Shown here: positions 18,946 through 23,136 of the stretch, piece by piece
Layout: every line of letters begins with the position of its first letter
How positions within the stretch are numbered: the first letter of the stretch is position 1
Assembly (NCBI RefSeq): GCF_000485595.1
Contig: NW_014577135.1
Span: 620,418 to 643,553 of the forward strand
Direction of reading: 5' to 3'
DNA: 23,136 nt
Source of the DNA: Priapulus caudatus
Lineage: Eukaryota > Priapulida > Priapulimorpha > Priapulimorphida > Priapulidae
Notes under the pieces: model-generated
Seen by the model: only the letters and a program-made list of their open reading frames with translations
What the model was told of the DNA's origin: nothing
The model's database searches: none
Translations under genes and position numbers: made by a program

Positions 18946-19227
18946 CAACTAGACAGAGGGCACTCAAAGAGAGTGCATACCTCCGCGAGCGGTGTAACAT
19001 GTATACATGTGTAACGGCTGGCTCGCTGCTGGCTGCGGCGATGGCTCCCTAAGGCGAGCTGCTGCTGACTGGACGCCCTAAGCCGAGCTGGTGGTGAATC
19101 GATCGCCCCAACGCGTGTAACATGTATACAGTGTAAAACGCTGGCTCGCTGCTGCTACACACACACACAACACACACACGAACACACACACGAGAGCGAT
19201 CACATTACTCCCTGCAACTCCGTTGCG
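18946..19227. repeat. Internal direct repeat D2
   Basis: Carries AACTAGACAGAGGGCACTC, AGTGCATACCTC, GGCGAGCTGCTGCTGACT, a short CA run and CATTACTCCCTGCAACTCCG, in the same order as D1. TGTAACATGTATACA occurs twice (about 18992 and 19116) with GGCTCGCTGCT after each, a small tandem duplication inside D2. Confidence 0.7.
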
Positions 19228-19254
19228 CGGAGGTAATTACGGAGATTATGAGAG

Positions 19255-19790
19255 CAGAAATAACGTATAGTCTCGCATTTACAATCACCTCAAAAATGTT
19301 AATTTGATATTTTCATGGCGGCCATTTTAAAAAATAATTGCCACGCCCCCCTCAAATGGAAACTTCTTTAAGTTGGATCTTAATTGATTCATTGTGTCTA
19401 AAAACCATGGTCAAGTATAAAATCACTCAAAAATGTTAATTAGGAGTGAATGTATGCTGTTATGATTTCAGTGTGGCCATTTTGAAAGTATGGTGCCACG
19501 CCCCTTAAAACGACGACAAATTTTGTTTAATTTGGATCTTAATTGATTCCTTGTGTCTACAAAAATAATAATCAAACATTAAAATCACTCTACAAATGAT
19601 TAATGGGATATATGCCATTTTTTATATTTCATGGCAGCCATTTTGAAAATTAAGTGCTACGCCCCCTTAAACGGTAAATTACGTTGGGGTCCACCTCCTA
19701 TCATGTTTAGAATATGTCAGAGCACACGTGTACCAAATTTGATGCTTTTATCAAAAAGTGAACACTCCATGTGCTTAGAACCTCTACTAT
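19255..19790 (-). repeat. Right inverted arm
   Basis: Read on the minus strand it matches the left arm. Subrepeats carrying GCCATTTT lie at about 19321, 19476 and 19637 (spacing 155 and 161 bp), each beside a GCCACGCCCC-type block. The subrepeats are diverged from each other and from the left arm, so this is not a recent perfect inverted repeat. Confidence 0.8.
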
Positions 19791-22700
19791 TACGTAAGAG
19801 AGGCCTACCGATGAAATGTTACCATATAAATCTATGCTAGAATACCTCCTCTCAATTGTAAATGCATAATTTTTGCAAAATATTATTCTTATCGGAGATA
19901 TTGCGCACGTGCGAGCACCGTTTCAGACGTGCAGTACGGACTGACGAAAACTGCATAGTATAGCTTGCTGAGAGGGAGAGACAGAGAGAGAGAGAGAGAG
20001 GGGTGGGACTCTGAGGATAGGAGGCAGGGAAGATAGCTGAGGGCGGTAGAAAAAGAAGGAGGCTGGGCGAGGGACAGGGGAGGCAATGGGAAGGACGGGG
20101 GGGACGATAAAATTAGAGTTTTGCATCCTACAGGCTAGGGCGCTCTACTAATTATAATCACAGATCTACTGATGACATTTTTTACAGAAATCTAGGCTGA
20201 GATACCCCCTAATCATAATAAATGCATATTCATAACAAAATATTACTTCTATGGTGAGATATTGCGCATGCGCTAACAGACTAAGGTAGCCAGATTTAGT
20301 ATTGACTGTTATATGCAGCGGGCACCTTACAATGCATGCAACGTCTTCTTCCCATTTCGTAAGAGAGGCCTACCGAAGAAATGTTATCATATAAATCTAT
20401 GCTAGAATAGCTCCTCTCTATTTTAAATGCAGAAATTTTGCAAAATATTATTCTTATCGGGAGATATTGCGCATGCGCGAGCACCGTTTCAGGTGTGCAG
20501 TACGGATTGACGAAAACTAAATAATATAGCTTTCTGACAGAGAGAGAGAGGTGGGAGACTGAGGACAGGAGGCAGTGAAGATATCTGAGGGGCGGTAGTA
20601 GAAGAAGGAGGCTGAGCGAGGGACAAGGGAGGCAATGGGGAAGACGGGAGGGGATGAAGTAAGAGTTTTGTACCCTACAGGCTAGGGCGCTCCACCAATT
20701 ATAAACACAGGTCTGCTGATAAAAATTTATTACAGAAATCTATGTTGAGATACCCCCTAACCATTTTAAATGCATATTCATAACAAAATATAACTTCTCT
20801 TGAGAGAAATTGCGCATGCGCTTACACACCAACGTAGCCAGATTGTGTACTGACTGGTATATGCAGCGGGCACCTTATACATGCAAGGTCTTCTTCCCAT
20901 TTTGTAAGATAGGCCTACCAATGAAATGTTATCATATAAATCTATGCTAGAATACCTCCTCTCCATTTTAAATGCATAATTTGTGACAAATAGTATTCTT
21001 ATCGGGAGATATTGCGCGTGAGCGAACACCGTTTCAGACGTGCAGTACGGATTGACGAAAACTGCATAATATAGCTTGCTGCGAGAGAGTGTGTGGGATA
21101 CTGAGGACAGGAGGCAGGAAAGATAGCTGAGGGCGGTATTAGAAGAAGGAGGCTGAGCGAGGGACAAGGGAGGCAATGGGGAGGACGGGAGGGGATGAAG
21201 TAAGAGTTTTGTACCCTACAGGCTAGGGCGCTCTACTAATTATAAACACAGGTCTACTGATAAAAATTTATTACAGAAATCTATGTTGAGATACCCCCTA
21301 ATCATATTAAATGCATATTCATAACAAAATGTAACTTTTCTGGAGAGATATTGCGCATGCGCTTACACACCAACGTAGCCAGATTGTGTACTGACTGGTA
21401 TATGCAGCGGCACCTTATACATGCAACGTCTGCTTCCCATTTCGTAAGAGAGGCCTACCGATGAAATGTTATTATATAAATCTTTGCTAGAATACCTCCT
21501 CTCCATTTTAAATGCATAATTTTTGAAAAATAGTATTCTTATCGGGAGATATTGCGCATGCGCGAGCACCGTTTCAGGCGTGCAGTACGGACTGACGAAA
21601 ACTGAATAATATAGCTTTCTGACAGAGAGAGAGTTGGGAGAATGAGGACAGGAGGCAGGAAAGATATCTGAGTGGCAGTAGTAGAAGAAAGAGGCTGAGC
21701 GAGGGACAAGGGGGCAATGGGGAGGACGGGAGGGGATGAAGTAAGAGTTTTGTGTCCTACAGGCTAGGGCGCTCTACTAATTATAAACACTGGTCTGCTG
21801 ATAAAATTTTATTACAGAAATCTATGTTGAGATACGTCCTAATCATATTAAAATGCATATTCGTAACAAATTATAACTACTCTGGTGAGATATTGCACAT
21901 GCGCTAAAACACTAAGGTAGCCAGATTTAGTACTGACTGGTATATGCAGCGGGCACCTTACATGCAACGTCTTCTTTCCATTCCGTAAGAGAGGTCTACC
22001 GATGAAATGTTATCATATAAATCTATGCTAGAATACCTCTTCTCTATTTTAAATGAATAATTCTTGCAAAATATTATTCTTATCGGGAGATATTGCGCAT
22101 GCGCGAGCACCGTTTCAGACGTGCAGTACGGACTGACGAAAACTGCATAATATAGCTTGCTAAGAGAGGGGTGGGAGACTGAGGACACGAGGCAGAGAAG
22201 ATAGCTGAGAGCGGTAGAAAAAGAAGGAGGCTGAGCGAGGGACAAGGGATGCAATAGGAAGGACGGAAGGGGATAAAGTTTGAGTTTTGCACCCTACAGC
22301 CTAGGGCGCTCTACACTAATTATAAACACAGGTCTACTGATAAAATTTTAACACAGAAATCTAGGCTGAGATACCCCCTAATCATATTAAATGCATATTC
22401 ATAACAAAATATAACTTCTATGGTGAGATATTGCGCATGCGCTAACAGACTAAGGTAGCCAGATTTAGTACTGACAGGTATATGCAACGGGCACCTTACA
22501 TGCAACGTCTTCTTTCCATTTCGTAAGATAGGCCCACCGATGAACTGTTGTCATATAAATCTATGCTAGAATACCTCCTCTCCACCTTAAATGCATAATT
22601 ATCGCAAAATATTAATCTTATCGGGAGATATTGCGCATGCGCGAGCACCGTTTTAGGCGTGCAGTACGGACTGGCGAAAGCTGCATAATATAGCTTGCTG

Positions 22701-23136
22701 AGAGAAAAAGGAGTGGGAGACTGAAGACAGGAGGCAGGGAAGATAGCTGATGGCTGTTGAAAAAGAAGGAGGCTGGGCGAAGGACAGGGGAGGCAATGGG
22801 AAGGAGGGGAGGGGATGAAGTTAGAGTTTTGCACCCTACAGGCTAGGGCGCTCTACTAATTATAAACACAGGTCTACTGATAAAATTTTATTACAGAAAT
22901 CTAGGCTGAGATACCCACTAACAATATTAAATGCATATTCATAACAAAATATAACTCCTATGGTGAGATATTGCGCATGCGCTAGCAGACTAAGGTAGCC
23001 AGATTTAGTACTGACTGGTATATGCAGCGGGCACCTTACATGCAACGTCTTCTTTCCATTTCGTAAGATAGGCCCACCGATGAACTGTTGTCATATAAAT
23101 CTATGCTAGAATACCTCCTCCCCCCCTTAAATGCAT
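19791..23136 (+). repeat. About 540-bp dimeric tandem repeat, about six units, running off the window
   Basis: The phrase TAGGGCGCTCTACTAATTAT or a variant recurs at about 20144, 20682, 21221, 21763, 22302 and 22841. Each unit has: an alpha subunit (GCTGAGATACCCCCTAA…AAATGCATATTCATAACAAA…TTGCGCATGCGC…ACTGACTGGTATATGCA); a linker (GCGGGCACCTTACATGCAACG…TAAGAGAGGCC); a beta subunit (GCTAGAATACCTCCTCT…AAATGCATAATT…TTGCGCATGCGC…GTACGGACTGACGAAAACTGCA); and a purine-rich tract of about 130 bp. Alpha and beta share word order and are diverged relatives, so the unit is a two-monomer higher-order repeat. Minus-strand frames of 60-132 codons recur but shift frame between units. Confidence 0.93.
20263..20273. 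promoter_or_regulatory. NRF-1-type palindrome (representative of the array)
   Basis: TGCGCATGCGC, matching the NRF-1 consensus YGCGCAYGCGCR, is exact at 15358, 20263, 20468, 20811, 21352, 21553, 22094, 22432, 22632 and 22972. Altered versions lie at 15540, 19902, 21013 and 21894. The sites alternate alpha and beta. Binding is inference from consensus. Confidence 0.45.

Larger units (their letters stand above)
15633..19790. mobile_element. Foldback-type element (4.16 kb) inserted in the 540-bp repeat
   Basis: The ends ATAGTAGGGGTTCTAAGC (15633) and CTTAGAACCTCTACTAT (to 19790) are inverted copies. Just inside, AGTGTTCACTTTTTGATAAA (about 15679) occurs inverted at about 19750. Outside, 15632 and 19791 correspond to adjacent points of an intact repeat unit (CTTCTTCCCATT / CGTAAGAGAGGCC), so the element interrupts one unit. 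The target duplication is not resolvable beyond one or two bases. Each arm contains about three tandem subrepeats, a design like Drosophila FB or Galileo elements. No transposase is seen; the interior is simple sequence, a MITE and two direct repeats. Family assignment is inference from architecture. Confidence 0.7.

Noticed and set aside
20130-20180. Possible tRNA-derived SINE head (AGTAGAGCGCCCTAG on the minus strand resembles a tRNA A box)
   Set aside because: No convincing B box (GGTTCGANNCC) at the right distance and no tail; the resemblance is too short.
20778-22834. Recurring minus-strand frames (98-132 codons) beginning MPPLSLAQPP or MQNSNFI
   Set aside because: They recur because the DNA repeats. 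Lengths and frames shift between units through indels, and there is no recognised domain, so coding is not supported.
19791-23136. CRISPR-like array
   Set aside because: The units are about 540 bp with related rather than unique spacers, and the genome is eukaryotic.

Overview
The window reads as nuclear DNA of an animal, probably a marine invertebrate. It holds one intron-containing gene with GT-AG junctions, an AATAAA poly(A) signal, long low-complexity tracts, satellite-like arrays and decayed or non-autonomous transposable elements. Nothing fixes the species. There is no bacterial gene organisation, and no rRNA or tRNA gene was recognised.

The one recognisable gene is a five-exon MPHOSPH6 (MPP6) homologue on the + strand, running from 4480 to 13640. 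MPP6 is the RNA-exosome cofactor. The joined exons (4480-4545, 4701-4789, 5250-5340, 11103-11197, 13433-13640) make an uninterrupted 182-residue reading frame. Exon phases agree at every junction, and the conserved GRxSFxGFNP and RRYxxLVGTI blocks are in order. A 3' UTR follows, with a poly(A) signal at 14136.

The gene is complicated by a duplication. About 3.1 kb of intron, including exon 4, occurs twice: 6176-9252 and 10148-13281. The second copy starts at the first base after a 10-N gap. For about 2.1 kb the copies differ mainly by indels, and for the last 1 kb mainly by substitutions. This is best read as two haplotypes joined in the assembly, with poorly polished long-read sequence in the first part. 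The first copy of exon 4 is frame-broken.

Layout: 1-1080 has no recognised gene. 1240-2232 is an ACGC/GTACGTGCAC low-complexity array. 2330-3480 is intergenic, with a CRE/E-box cluster, a G-rich dispersed-repeat-like block and a pyrimidine-rich block ending in a short degenerate telomere-like tract. 3898-4170 is a GT/GC array. 4480-14150 is MPHOSPH6, with a 140-bp tandem repeat in both copies of its duplicated intron. 14244-15100 is a non-autonomous element with pogo/Tigger-like ends. 15208-23136 is a field of a roughly 540-bp dimeric repeat. One unit of it is interrupted by a 4.16-kb foldback-type element (15633-19790). That element has tandemly repeated inverted arms and an interior of CT, GT, CA and GA tracts, plus an inserted 415-bp Harbinger-like MITE.

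The most interesting non-coding signal is the dimeric repeat. Each unit carries two related subunits, each centred on the palindrome TGCGCATGCGC, which matches the NRF-1 binding consensus. The palindromes alternate at about 200 and 340 bp.
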